The notes under the pieces were generated by a model. It searched no databases. It had not been told where the DNA came from and worked only from the letters and a program-made list of their open reading frames with translations. From Croceimicrobium sp965279135 (GTDB lineage Bacteria; Bacteroidota; Bacteroidia; Flavobacteriales; Schleiferiaceae), in contig OZ257133.1 in the NCBI GenBank assembly GCA_965279135.1, positions 2,108,001-2,172,000 on the forward strand: a stretch of DNA of 64,000 nt, written 5' to 3'. Shown piece after piece: positions 34,859 to 42,963 of the stretch (its first letter is position 1; each line of letters begins with the position of its first letter). The translations under genes were made by a program, and so were the position numbers.

Positions 34859-36403
34859 TTATTCTACAATTAAGCGCAGTACTTTGGAAGCGGTTGAACT
34901 TTCAACCCTTACTAAATAAGCGCCACTGCGTAGTCCGTCTATCTCAGCTTCAGCGGCATCCGGAGAAATCTCCATTACCTTCTGTCCACTTAAAGCAAAC
35001 ACGGTAATTCGATCCACAGATACTGATGCATCCCAGGTTAGTGTTACCTTTTCACGAGCAGGGTTAGGATACATTGCCAAGGACTGATCCAGAAGATTAT
35101 CTTCAATACTGAAAGTGGCTGGATCTATTACGTTGATCGTAAATCCATTCTTGTACACGAGGTTTCCATTTGCATCAAATCCAACTGAATCGCAGAAGGT
35201 ACTTACACAAGTATCCACTCCTGTCGCTGAACTCTGCAGAGATACAATGGTCAGACATACATTGTAAACACCAGTGCTAGCATAAGTATGACTTGGATAT
35301 TGAGTATTGGAAATCGTTCCATCTCCAAAATCCCAGGTATAGCTTACGATGTTACCGTTAGAGGAAGAAGATTCCCAAATGGCAATCTGATTTTGGAAGG
35401 ATCCCGAAATTGCAGTATCAACATAGTAGAAGGCATTGCAATTATGTTGACTACCACTACCTCCACCACTACCGGTATAAACGCTGCTATCGCAGTAGGT
35501 AGCAGTACAGGTGTCAGCTCCTAGAACCGAGGTAATCTTTAAGCAAACATTGTAAAATCCGGGCATCGCATAGTAGTAAGCTACAATTCCAGTTGTTGAT
35601 AAGCTTACCGTCCCATCTCCAAAGTCGAATTCATAGCTGATAATGTTTCCATTACTTATAGAAACATCACCACGGAACAAAACACCATATCCTGCGCCAC
35701 TTAGTAGTCCTAGTGTATCTGTTGTGAATGCAGGATTACAAGTTACAGCTGTTCCACCACCAGAACCACCACCGGTTCCGTAGGTAATACTATCACAATA
35801 GGCATTGCAGTTAGCATAAACCTTATAGCAGAATGTTGAAGGTTGAGGAGTCGCAGGAGTTAATTGTAATACGCCGCTAAATGCGTTGATAGTAATATTA
35901 CCAAAGGTCCACTCACTAACCAACGGTCCGGGAATGGAACTAAGCTGATTTGAATCTCTTAGGGCTACGGCGTCATATGCAATGGAGGCGGAAGCAGAAT
36001 CATAATCCACATTGATGAAAGCATCACAGGCCCCTGGAAGACAGGATAACCATAAGGTGCCATTTATATTAGGATTCATCATGGACTGCATTCCTGCACC
36101 CCAAACCCAATTACCGCTACAATCCTGAGTTGCCCAATAAACCGTATCGTTGGGTAAAACATTATTTAGCGAAAAGCTTGCAGTGCCATTTCCGCTAGTA
36201 TAGGCCCAGGAATCATAATTGGCATAGTCTGGATTCATCCAGTTACCGGATGGACCAAAAAACTGAACGGGCGAGCTGTAATAAAACACAGCAACACCAG
36301 GTGCAGCCGCCCCACTGTCTTGAACAGTCACCGTAAGCGTTCCCTGTTGAGCAAAGGCACTCAGACTGAAGAGGCCGATTAATACTAATACTACTTTCTT
36401 CAT
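34859..36403 (-). CDS. T9SS-secreted PKD-domain protein (copy 1 of a tandem pair)
   Basis: A 514-residue exported protein. It has a signal peptide ending SAFAQ, an N-terminal carboxypeptidase-regulatory-like domain (TLTVTVQDSGAAAPGVAVFY), two PKD-type repeats with the core SYEFDFGDGTVS and SYTWDFGDGTIS (about 250-400), and a type IX secretion sorting domain at the C-terminus (MYPNPAREKVTLTW...). It should be exported by the T9SS and attached or released at the cell surface. It is a tandem paralogue of the next gene and has the same promoter sequence. Binding partner unknown. Confidence 0.85.
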   Translation of the reverse strand: MKKVVLVLIGLFSLSAFAQQGTLTVTVQDSGAAAPGVAVFYYSSPVQFFGPSGNWMNPDYANYDSWAYTSGNGTASFSLNNVLPNDTVYWATQDCSGNWVWGAGMQSMMNPNINGTLWLSCLPGACDAFINVDYDSASASIAYDAVALRDSNQLSSIPGPLVSEWTFGNITINAFSGVLQLTPATPQPSTFCYKVYANCNAYCDSITYGTGGGSGGGTAVTCNPAFTTDTLGLLSGAGYGVLFRGDVSISNGNIISYEFDFGDGTVSLSTTGIVAYYYAMPGFYNVCLKITSVLGADTCTATYCDSSVYTGSGGGSGSQHNCNAFYYVDTAISGSFQNQIAIWESSSSNGNIVSYTWDFGDGTISNTQYPSHTYASTGVYNVCLTIVSLQSSATGVDTCVSTFCDSVGFDANGNLVYKNGFTINVIDPATFSIEDNLLDQSLAMYPNPAREKVTLTWDASVSVDRITVFALSGQKVMEISPDAAEAEIDGLRSGAYLVRVESSTASKVLRLIVE

Positions 36404-36436
36404 TTTATAAGAGATATTGATTCTTGTACTAGATAG

Positions 36437-36462
36437 TACGATGCTATCTTGATAAAAGGGAC
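36437..36462 (-). promoter_or_regulatory. ECF-type promoter of PKD gene copy 1
   Basis: On the minus strand, GTCCC (36458-36462) and CGTA (36437-36440) are separated by 17 bp and sit about 35 bp upstream of the start codon. The same elements with the same spacing precede copy 2, although the spacer sequence differs. This is the typical form of an ECF sigma promoter. Confidence 0.7.
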
Positions 36463-36500
36463 AAACAATTTGAATTTTCGGATCTCAAAATCCCTGAAAT

Positions 36501-36526
36501 AAAAAAACCCCGACTAAGCCGGGGTT
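36501..36526 (-). terminator. terminator of PKD gene copy 2
   Basis: On the minus strand AACCCCGGCTTAGTCGGGGTTTTTTT is a short GC-rich hairpin with a T run, about 28 bp beyond the copy-2 stop. Confidence 0.88.
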
Positions 36527-36553
36527 CTAACCTATAATTGATTTGTGTTTGTT

Positions 36554-38089
36554 TTACTCCACAATGAGGCGTAAAGTCTTGCTGGCAGTCTCTGAATCTA
36601 CACGTACCATGTAGCTTCCGCTGCTCAGACCAGATATTTCCACTTCAGAACCATTCGGAGAAAGCTCTTTAACCTTAGTGCCGGTGATGCTGAAAACGGT
36701 TATGCGATCTACATTCACACTAGCGTCCCAGGAAAGATTTACTTCTCCTTGAGCGGGGTTAGGATACATAACAAGGCTAGACTCAAGAACTAAATCCTCT
36801 AATCCTACAGTAGCTGGGTCAATAATATTGATGGTGAAACCATTCTTGTAAACCAGGTTACCATTGGCATCAAACCCTACTGAGTCGCAGAAAGTACTCA
36901 CACAAGTATCTACTCCTGCAGAATCAAGGGCTACGATGGTCAGGCATACGGGGTATACTCCGGTAGTCGCATAAGTATGACTAGGGTACTGGGTGTTGAT
37001 GGTTGTTCCATCACCAAAGTCCCAAGAGTAGCTTACAATGTTTCCATTTGAGTTACTGCTCTCCCAAATGATAAGTTGATTCTGGAACAATCCAGAGTTT
37101 ACAGTATCTACAACATAGAATGCATTACACTGTAAAGGACTAGGATTAGAGCCACTAGCTGTTACTACGTTCTGACAATGGGTATCAGTACAAGTATCCT
37201 GACCTAATACCGAAACGATAGTAAGGCATACATTGTAAGTTCCTGCGTTTTGGTAAACGTGGTTGTGGCTGGAAACGGGAGTACTGCTATTTAAAACGGT
37301 ACCATCGCCCATATCTAGCTGATAGCTTATAATAGTTCCATTTGTGGTAGAAGTATTATTAAATCTAACTCCATAACCTAAAGCAACATTAGGTAAGGTA
37401 TCTGCAGTAAAGGATGCCGTACAATTGATATTGCTTCCGCCACCGGTTCCACCAAAAGTGATTGCAATTGGAGTACAGCTACTGTCTACTCGAGAATAAG
37501 TAATGTTTACTGCGGTTCCTGCTCCAGCTGAAGGAAAACTAGTACTATCATAGTTTGCACTAGAGAAGCCTGTTCTTCCGGAACCGTTTACCGTCCACAA
37601 TCCTGGAATGTTGGCAGGAAGACTGGTTTGAGCAAATGCACGCAAGGCAAAAGCCTCGGCAACATTTATAGTTTGCCCAGGAATTGTAAAGGTGCTCACT
37701 CGAATTACCGCGTCGCAATCTCCTGGTAAACAGTTTAGGTTCAGTGTACCGTTAATGGTTGGATTCATCATGCTGAACATCCCTGCTCCCCACTCAATAT
37801 TTCCAGCGCAATCTTGAGTAGCCCAAAAAACAGTGTCATTAGGATTTAGATTGAAGAGCGTAAAATTTGCTACTCCATTCGCATTGGTGAAAGCTCGTCC
37901 GTTGAAGTTTTCAATGGCTATGCCTCCTGCGAATCCATTAGGCCAAAACTGTGAAGATGATGTGTAATAAAACACGCTTACCCCGTGCGCAGCAGTACCG
38001 TTAGAATCGGTAACCGTTACGTTTAGGTTGTTCTGAGCAGCTAATCCAATACTGAAAAAGCTAATTAATACTAATAGTAATTTCTTCAT
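36554..38089 (-). CDS. T9SS-secreted PKD-domain protein (copy 2 of a tandem pair)
   Basis: A 511-residue paralogue of the neighbouring gene with the same plan: signal peptide ending GLAAQ, carboxypeptidase-regulatory-like N-terminal domain (NLNVTVTDSNGTAAHGVSVF), two PKD repeats (SYQLDMGDGTVL; SYSWDFGDGTTI) and a T9SS sorting domain (MYPNPAQGEVNLSW, ending RLIVE). The last 150 residues are nearly identical between copies, the first half diverges, and each copy has its own promoter and terminator. This suggests a tandem duplication followed by divergence. The ligand or role is unknown. Confidence 0.85.
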   Translation of the reverse strand: MKKLLLVLISFFSIGLAAQNNLNVTVTDSNGTAAHGVSVFYYTSSSQFWPNGFAGGIAIENFNGRAFTNANGVANFTLFNLNPNDTVFWATQDCAGNIEWGAGMFSMMNPTINGTLNLNCLPGDCDAVIRVSTFTIPGQTINVAEAFALRAFAQTSLPANIPGLWTVNGSGRTGFSSANYDSTSFPSAGAGTAVNITYSRVDSSCTPIAITFGGTGGGSNINCTASFTADTLPNVALGYGVRFNNTSTTNGTIISYQLDMGDGTVLNSSTPVSSHNHVYQNAGTYNVCLTIVSVLGQDTCTDTHCQNVVTASGSNPSPLQCNAFYVVDTVNSGLFQNQLIIWESSNSNGNIVSYSWDFGDGTTINTQYPSHTYATTGVYPVCLTIVALDSAGVDTCVSTFCDSVGFDANGNLVYKNGFTINIIDPATVGLEDLVLESSLVMYPNPAQGEVNLSWDASVNVDRITVFSITGTKVKELSPNGSEVEISGLSSGSYMVRVDSETASKTLRLIVE

Positions 38090-38124
38090 TTCAATTGGGA
38101 ATTATTAATTCTTGTACTAGCTAT

Positions 38125-38150
38125 TACGGAAGTGCCCAACCTAAAGGGAC
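38125..38150 (-). promoter_or_regulatory. ECF-type promoter of PKD gene copy 2
   Basis: GTCCC (38146-38150) and CGTA (38125-38128), read on the minus strand, are again exactly 17 bp apart. The downstream leader CTAGTACAAGAAT is also shared with copy 1. Shared boxes with a different spacer are what selection on a promoter would leave. Confidence 0.7.
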
Positions 38151-38276
38151 AAAGGAACATGAAAAAAATAAAAAGCCTGGTGAATCTATCGTACTAAATA
38201 CTGATTATAAGCCTATTAACCTAAGAGCAAGATTGCGCATAAAAGTTAATTCCTTAAATCAAGTCCTAAGAAATAG

Positions 38277-38310
38277 AGAACCCCATCTCTTCAAATTAAA
38301 AGATGGGGCT
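38277..38310 (-). terminator. terminator of the fadN-fadA operon
   Basis: On the minus strand AGCCCCATCT and AGATGGGGTT form an 8-10 bp stem with a 12-base loop, about 25 bp past the thiolase stop. The T content after the stem is moderate. Confidence 0.7.
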
Positions 38311-38333
38311 CCAAATGTTAATAAGGATTGAAA

Positions 38334-39509
38334 CTATAACATCTCATAGATTCCGGCCGCTCCTTGACCTTCACCTACACACATGGTAACCATACCATAT
38401 TTCTGATCACGTTTCTTCAGTTCATTAAAAATCTGAACAGATAACTTGGCACCCGTGCAACCTAATGGATGTCCCATGGCAATTGCTCCCCCATTCACGT
38501 TGATCTTAGAGGGATCCAAATCTAATTCTCGTATTACCGCTAAAGACTGTGAAGCAAATGCCTCGTTTAGCTCAATCAAATCGATATCATCTTTTTTCAT
38601 TCCGGCTGCTTTCAAAGCTTTTGGAATTGCTTCAACCGGTCCAATGCCCATAATGCGTGGCTCTACACCCACCACCTGATAATTTAAAAGTCGGGCAATG
38701 GGTTTCAGTCCTAACTCATTCATCATTTTTTCACTCATCACCATCACAAAAGCAGCTCCATCACTCATCTGAGAGGAGTTACCTGCTGTAACCGAGCCTT
38801 TGGCCGCGAAAACAGGTCGCAGGGTACCCATCGCCTCGACATTTGTTCCTCTCCGTGGACCTTCGTCCGTATCAACAGTATAGGTGCGTACCTGGCGCTT
38901 TTCTTTTTCATCTAAATAGACTTCCTCTACTTCGATGGGCACGATGTCATCCTTGAACCTTCCCTCATCAATCGCTCTCAATGCTTTCATGTGGGAGTGA
39001 TAGCCAAATTCATCCTGATCCGCCCGGGATACTTTGTACTTCTCGGCTACTGCCTCTGCAGTAAGACCCATATTGTTGTAATAGTCCGCATGATCTTTCG
39101 CCAACTCATAACTGGGTACCTGCTTAAAGCCCCCCATGGGAATATAGCTCATGCTTTCTACTCCACCGGCGATAATACAATCGGCAATACCGGCATGAAT
39201 CTTTGCCGAAGCCATCGCGATCGTCTCCAAGCCACTGGCACACCAACGGTTCACGGTAACTCCCGGTACTTTTACCGTATCTAAGCCCATTAATGAAATT
39301 AACCGTGCGACATTCATTCCTGATTCAGCCTCTGGCATGGCATTCCCAACAATTACATCGTCAATGCGATCCTTATCCAGTTGAGGCATGTCTTTCATGA
39401 TCTCCCGAATCAAGGTTCCCGCCAAATTATCCGGGCGAGTAAATCGGAACAACCCTTTGGGTGCTTTTCCTACTGCGGTGCGTTTTGCTGCTACTATGTA
39501 TGCGTCCAT
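38334..39509 (-). CDS. fadA: acetyl-CoA acyltransferase (3-ketoacyl-CoA thiolase)
   Basis: A 391-residue thiolase for the last step of beta-oxidation. The nucleophilic cysteine is in VNRWCASGLETIAMA (about residue 89). The C-terminal active-site histidine is in NVNGGAIAMGHPLGCTGAK (about 340-358), and the second catalytic cysteine is in MVTMCVGEGQGAAGIYE near the end. Length is standard. It is downstream of the 3-hydroxyacyl-CoA dehydrogenase gene in the marR-fadN-fadA order. An S23-like gene has been placed between the two. Confidence 0.95.
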   Translation of the reverse strand: MDAYIVAAKRTAVGKAPKGLFRFTRPDNLAGTLIREIMKDMPQLDKDRIDDVIVGNAMPEAESGMNVARLISLMGLDTVKVPGVTVNRWCASGLETIAMASAKIHAGIADCIIAGGVESMSYIPMGGFKQVPSYELAKDHADYYNNMGLTAEAVAEKYKVSRADQDEFGYHSHMKALRAIDEGRFKDDIVPIEVEEVYLDEKEKRQVRTYTVDTDEGPRRGTNVEAMGTLRPVFAAKGSVTAGNSSQMSDGAAFVMVMSEKMMNELGLKPIARLLNYQVVGVEPRIMGIGPVEAIPKALKAAGMKKDDIDLIELNEAFASQSLAVIRELDLDPSKINVNGGAIAMGHPLGCTGAKLSVQIFNELKKRDQKYGMVTMCVGEGQGAAGIYEML

Positions 39510-39528
39510 AATGTTATTTGCTTTTTGG

Positions 39529-39565
39529 AGCTTAGAGTCTAGAGCTTAGACTTTAGACTGTTTAG
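39529..39565. repeat. degenerate TTAGA/CTAGA repeat tract at the 3' end of the S23-like gene
   Basis: GCTTAGAGTCTAGAGCTTAG, continued by ACTTTAGAC, contains repeated CTTAGA/TCTAGA words. The tract overlaps the last codons and stop of the four-helix-bundle gene. A related tract lies upstream of that gene and another at 28.7 kb. Confidence 0.6.
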
Positions 39566-39938
39566 CTCTGATATTTTTATTTAGTTCCCTTTTTAAGGTT
39601 TGGCTTAAAGCATAATTCATCTTTTGAACTTCAGTGATTTGAGAAGAAATCTGCCTCAAATCCGACTCTTCCATGTAACCTAACTTGTAGGCCAGGATTA
39701 ATTGTGTCTCAAGCTCATTTATAAATCCGTTAGAAATACTTAAAAACCTCAAGAACTCTGGTTTGGAAGACCTTCCAGCACCTTCAGCAATATTTGAAGG
39801 AACCGATATTGCCGAACGATGAATCTGCTGACTTAAAACAAACACTTCATTTTTAGGAAAGTTCTTAGTAGTTCGATATACGACTGTTGTCAAATCCATG
39901 GCTCTTTGCCAAACTTTTAGGTTCTTATATCTATGCAT
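39546..39938 (-). CDS. four-helix-bundle protein (S23/Avd-like family)
   Basis: A 130-residue helical protein. It begins MHRYKNLKVWQRAMDLTTVV and contains FPKNEVFVLSQQIHRSAISVPSNIAEGAGR, the signature of the S23 family (first known from 23S rRNA intervening sequences, and related to Avd of diversity-generating retroelements). Free-standing copies are abundant in Bacteroidota and form pentameric bundles of unclear function. It lies between fadN and fadA and is flanked by degenerate TTAGA-type repeats, so it looks like an insertion into the operon. No reverse transcriptase or rRNA gene is near. Confidence 0.88.
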   Translation of the reverse strand: MHRYKNLKVWQRAMDLTTVVYRTTKNFPKNEVFVLSQQIHRSAISVPSNIAEGAGRSSKPEFLRFLSISNGFINELETQLILAYKLGYMEESDLRQISSQITEVQKMNYALSQTLKRELNKNIRAKQSKV

Positions 39939-39975
39939 TTTTCCTGAAAACTTTATTTCAAGGTGAAAATGCCCA

Positions 39976-40013
39976 AACTCTAGGTTCTAATATCTAAGTT
40001 CTACTTTCTTAAG
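39976..40013. repeat. degenerate TCTAAG/TTCTAA repeat tract upstream of the S23-like gene
   Basis: CTCTAGGTTCTAATATCTAA followed by GTTCTACTTTCTTAAG consists of repeated TCTA/TTCTA words 7-9 bp apart in the gap between fadN and the S23-like gene. Confidence 0.6.
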
Positions 40014-40019
40014 CAATTA

Positions 40020-42425
40020 CTAATTCCTCAATGGCTTCCCAGTCTTCAACATATGCTGGATACGTTCCAGTGTTTTCTTCTCAGTGCAGAGGCTGAGGAA
40101 GGCTTCACGTTCTAGGTCAAGAAGGTATTGCTCGGAAACCATGGTTGGGGCAGAGAGGTCTCCGCCGCACATCACATAAGCAAGCTTCTCGACCATCTTC
40201 TTCTCGTGGGGAGTGATGTATCCGCCTTCCCACATGGTATTGGCTCCAACGGTGAACATTCCCAGTCCTTGTCGACCCAGAACCTTAATATCCCGCTCAC
40301 GAACAGGCATAGTATATCCAGTTTCGGCTAATGCCAAGGCCTTCTCCTTCGCGTCAGCTATTAGTCGATGACGGTTTAGCGAAATTCCATCACGACCCTC
40401 GATAAAGAGGCCCATGTTAAAAGCTTCGCGCGCTGAAGTTGCCACCTGAGCCTGACCAATCATGAAAAGACTTTCTCTGTAGGCGTTGGTCTCAATATCA
40501 TCCTTAACGTATCGTTGGGCCGCGCGGCGTGTCAGCTCTTTGGTACCTCCACCGCCAGGGATCACCCCAACGCCAAATTCTACCAAACCGATATAGGTTT
40601 CAGCTGCAGCTTGAATGGCATCTGCATGAAGCGACATTTCGCAACCTCCACCTAAGGTCATCTGATGTGGCGCGACAACCACCGGAATGGAGGAATAGCG
40701 CACGCGCATCATTGTATCCTGGAAGTACTTGATCGCAAAATTGAGCTCATCCCATTCCTGCTCAATCGCCATCATGAAGATCATTCCCAAATTGGCTCCC
40801 ACGGAGAAGTTATCACCCTGATTAGATATCACTAATCCCTGGTATTCTTTCTCCGCTAATTCAATTCCTTTATTAATGCCTGCTAAAACCCCACTGCCTA
40901 GAGAATTCATCTTAGACCGGAATTCAATATTGAGTATGCCATCACCTAGATCTTCAATGGCGCATTCTTTATTTTGCCAAACTGTTTTGCTGGGTCTGAT
41001 ATGATCCAGAACAATAAAGCTATCCCCTCCGGGAAGGGCTGTGAAATCCTTAGAAACAATGTGATAGAAATACCCCTGGCCATCTTTAATACTGTAAAAG
41101 GAGCTATGTCCGGAGTCTTTCAAGTCCTTAACCCATTGGGCTAAATTCAGACCTTCTTCTTCTATCAAACTGATCCCCTTATCTAATCCTATGGCATCCC
41201 ATATCTCAAAAGGCCCATGTTTCCAACCAAAACCTGCCCTCATTCCCTGATCAATGCGGAAAAGATCATCCGCTATTTCTGGGATTCGATTTGCAGCATA
41301 AGCTAAAACCCCAGCTAAGGATCGTCGGTAGAATTCTCCGGCTTTGTCCTTTCCACCGATGAGCACTTTCCAACGCTCGCGCACATCGTCGATGGTCTTA
41401 GTAAGCTCAAGAGTAGCAAACTTGGACTTCTTCTGAGGAGTATATTCCAGAGTATCTAAATCCAGAGATAGGATTTCGGACTTTCCTCCTTCTCCTTTAA
41501 TCTTCTTGTAAAAACCCTGACCCGTCTTAGATCCCAACCAGTTGTTATCCTGCATTTTCTGCAAGAATTCGGGCAGTTTGAACTTTGCATTCTCCTCATC
41601 ATGAGGAACGGCCTGTGCCAGTCCATTGGCCACATGAATCAATGTATCCAAACCTACTACGTCTGCAGTTCGGAAGGTCGCAGACTTGGGTCGGCCAATC
41701 AAAGGACCGGTAAGCTTATCAATGTCTTCAACGGACAAGCCCATTTCTCCTACTTTATGGAAGAGGTCCATAATGGCGAAAATCCCTACACGATTGGCAA
41801 TGAAAGCTGGGGTGTCTTTACATAAAACAGTGGTTTTCCCGAGGAATCGATCCCCATAATGCATGAAGAAATCTACAACGGCCGGATCGGTTTCCGGACT
41901 CGGTATGATCTCCAGAAGTTCCAAATATCGTGGTGGATTAAAAAAGTGCGTTCCCAAAAAGTGCTTTTTGAAATCATCACTTCTTCCTTGGGTCATCAGA
42001 TGAATAGGGATACCAGAAGTGTTGGAAGAAATGAATGTGCCTGGCTTTCGATGCTGTTCTATTCTTTCAAACAGACTCTGCTTAATATCCAGGCGCTCCA
42101 CTACTACCTCAATTATCCAGTCGGTTTTGGAGATCTGTCCTAAGTCATCATCCAAATTACCCGTACTTATTCTCGAAGCGTAAGCCTTGTCGAACAAAGG
42201 AGCAGGTTTCATTTTGATCGCCTTCTTCAAGCTATCATTCACGATGCGATTGCGAACAGCTGAGCTCTCCAGACTTAATCCTGATTTCTCCTCCTTCTCG
42301 TTCAATTCGCGAGGAACGATGTCGAGCAGCAGAACTCTTACCCCAATATTGGCTAAATGGCAAGCTATCTGGCTTCCCATAATTCCAGAGCCAATAACTG
42401 TGGCATGCTTGATTGTTCTTTTCAT
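40020..42425 (-). CDS. fadN: 3-hydroxyacyl-CoA dehydrogenase/enoyl-CoA hydratase (FadN-like)
   Basis: An 801-residue bifunctional beta-oxidation enzyme. The N-terminal half is the NAD-dependent dehydrogenase (VIGSGIMGSQIACHLANIGV, about 11-30; SNTSGIPIHLMTQGR; GTHFFNPPRYLELLEII). The C-terminal half is an enoyl-CoA hydratase/crotonase fold (SNQGDNFSVGANLGMIF near 540). This order is the reverse of E. coli FadB and matches FadN of Bacillus. The marR gene ends eight bases upstream, so the two are co-transcribed. The trailing S23-like gene and fadA follow. Confidence 0.92.
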   Translation of the reverse strand: MKRTIKHATVIGSGIMGSQIACHLANIGVRVLLLDIVPRELNEKEEKSGLSLESSAVRNRIVNDSLKKAIKMKPAPLFDKAYASRISTGNLDDDLGQISKTDWIIEVVVERLDIKQSLFERIEQHRKPGTFISSNTSGIPIHLMTQGRSDDFKKHFLGTHFFNPPRYLELLEIIPSPETDPAVVDFFMHYGDRFLGKTTVLCKDTPAFIANRVGIFAIMDLFHKVGEMGLSVEDIDKLTGPLIGRPKSATFRTADVVGLDTLIHVANGLAQAVPHDEENAKFKLPEFLQKMQDNNWLGSKTGQGFYKKIKGEGGKSEILSLDLDTLEYTPQKKSKFATLELTKTIDDVRERWKVLIGGKDKAGEFYRRSLAGVLAYAANRIPEIADDLFRIDQGMRAGFGWKHGPFEIWDAIGLDKGISLIEEEGLNLAQWVKDLKDSGHSSFYSIKDGQGYFYHIVSKDFTALPGGDSFIVLDHIRPSKTVWQNKECAIEDLGDGILNIEFRSKMNSLGSGVLAGINKGIELAEKEYQGLVISNQGDNFSVGANLGMIFMMAIEQEWDELNFAIKYFQDTMMRVRYSSIPVVVAPHQMTLGGGCEMSLHADAIQAAAETYIGLVEFGVGVIPGGGGTKELTRRAAQRYVKDDIETNAYRESLFMIGQAQVATSAREAFNMGLFIEGRDGISLNRHRLIADAKEKALALAETGYTMPVRERDIKVLGRQGLGMFTVGANTMWEGGYITPHEKKMVEKLAYVMCGGDLSAPTMVSEQYLLDLEREAFLSLCTEKKTLERIQHMLKTGKPLRN

Positions 42426-42433
42426 AATTTCAA

Positions 42434-42877
42434 TTAGATCTTAGGTTGCATTTTGTATTCCTGAAGTAAGTCTTCAATACCCATTATAACTTTGAAAAAA
42501 GTGTTTAGGTCGGTCGAATTGAAGTGATCAATTACCATTTGATTAAAGCCAATCACGGCCGCCTTGGCATCCTTCCTCTTTTCAATTCCAAATGGAGTTA
42601 AAAAGACCAGGACGGAACGACCATCGGCAGGATTCGGTTTGCGCTCTATGAGCCCCTTCTCCTCCATACTTTTAAGGGTGCGGGATAGACTGGTAGCCTC
42701 CATGCCCATTTTGGGGCCCAAGGCGGTACTAGGGGTTCCTTTTTCTTTATCAATATTGAGCAGGACATAGCCTGTGGCCATGGTGGCACCATACTGAGCG
42801 GCTTGCTCATTATACATTTTGGCGATGCTCTGCCAGGTCCTTTTAATGTGAAAATCTACAGTTTCCTCTGGTTTCAA
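42434..42877 (-). CDS. MarR-family transcriptional regulator of beta-oxidation genes
   Basis: About 147 residues. The winged helix is visible as PSTALGPKMGMEATSLSRTL (recognition helix), then KSMEEKGLIERKPNPADGR (wing). The frame is open from an ATG at 42946, but that ATG lies within or upstream of the promoter elements seen at 42901-42933. The TTG at 42877, giving KPEETVDFHIKRTW after the initiator, is the start that fits the promoter. It is followed after eight bases by fadN. It is likely a repressor released by a fatty-acyl ligand; the ligand is inferred. Confidence 0.85.
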   Translation of the reverse strand: MKPEETVDFHIKRTWQSIAKMYNEQAAQYGATMATGYVLLNIDKEKGTPSTALGPKMGMEATSLSRTLKSMEEKGLIERKPNPADGRSVLVFLTPFGIEKRKDAKAAVIGFNQMVIDHFNSTDLNTFFKVIMGIEDLLQEYKMQPKI

Positions 42878-42900
42878 AGAATGCGTTTTTTGGAGCTCCG

Positions 42901-42933
42901 CTAAGATAGAAAAAATTATGCATGCATAACAAA
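42901..42933 (-). promoter_or_regulatory. marR-fadN promoter with palindromic operator
   Basis: On the minus strand the -33 TTTG (42930-42933), a 21-bp spacer and TATCTTAG (42901-42908, near TAnnTTTG) form a Bacteroidota promoter. The spacer contains the perfect 14-bp palindrome TTATGCATGCATAA (42916-42929). A degenerate copy, TTATGCAATGCTTA, lies at 42939-42952. Repressor bound in the spacer would exclude polymerase, so autoregulation by MarR is the simplest reading. The same site precedes fadE. Confidence 0.7.
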
Positions 42934-42963
42934 TAGTGTTATGCAATGCTTAGAATGGTTTGC

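Noticed and set aside
38095..38331. A 78-codon plus-strand frame between the PKD gene and fadA
   Set aside because: It covers the ECF promoter and the fadA terminator on the other strand, has no recognisable domain and poor codon use.
42878..42946. MarR start at the upstream ATG (42946)
   Set aside because: The promoter boxes and operator lie within this stretch, and the resulting N-terminal extension is unlike the family.
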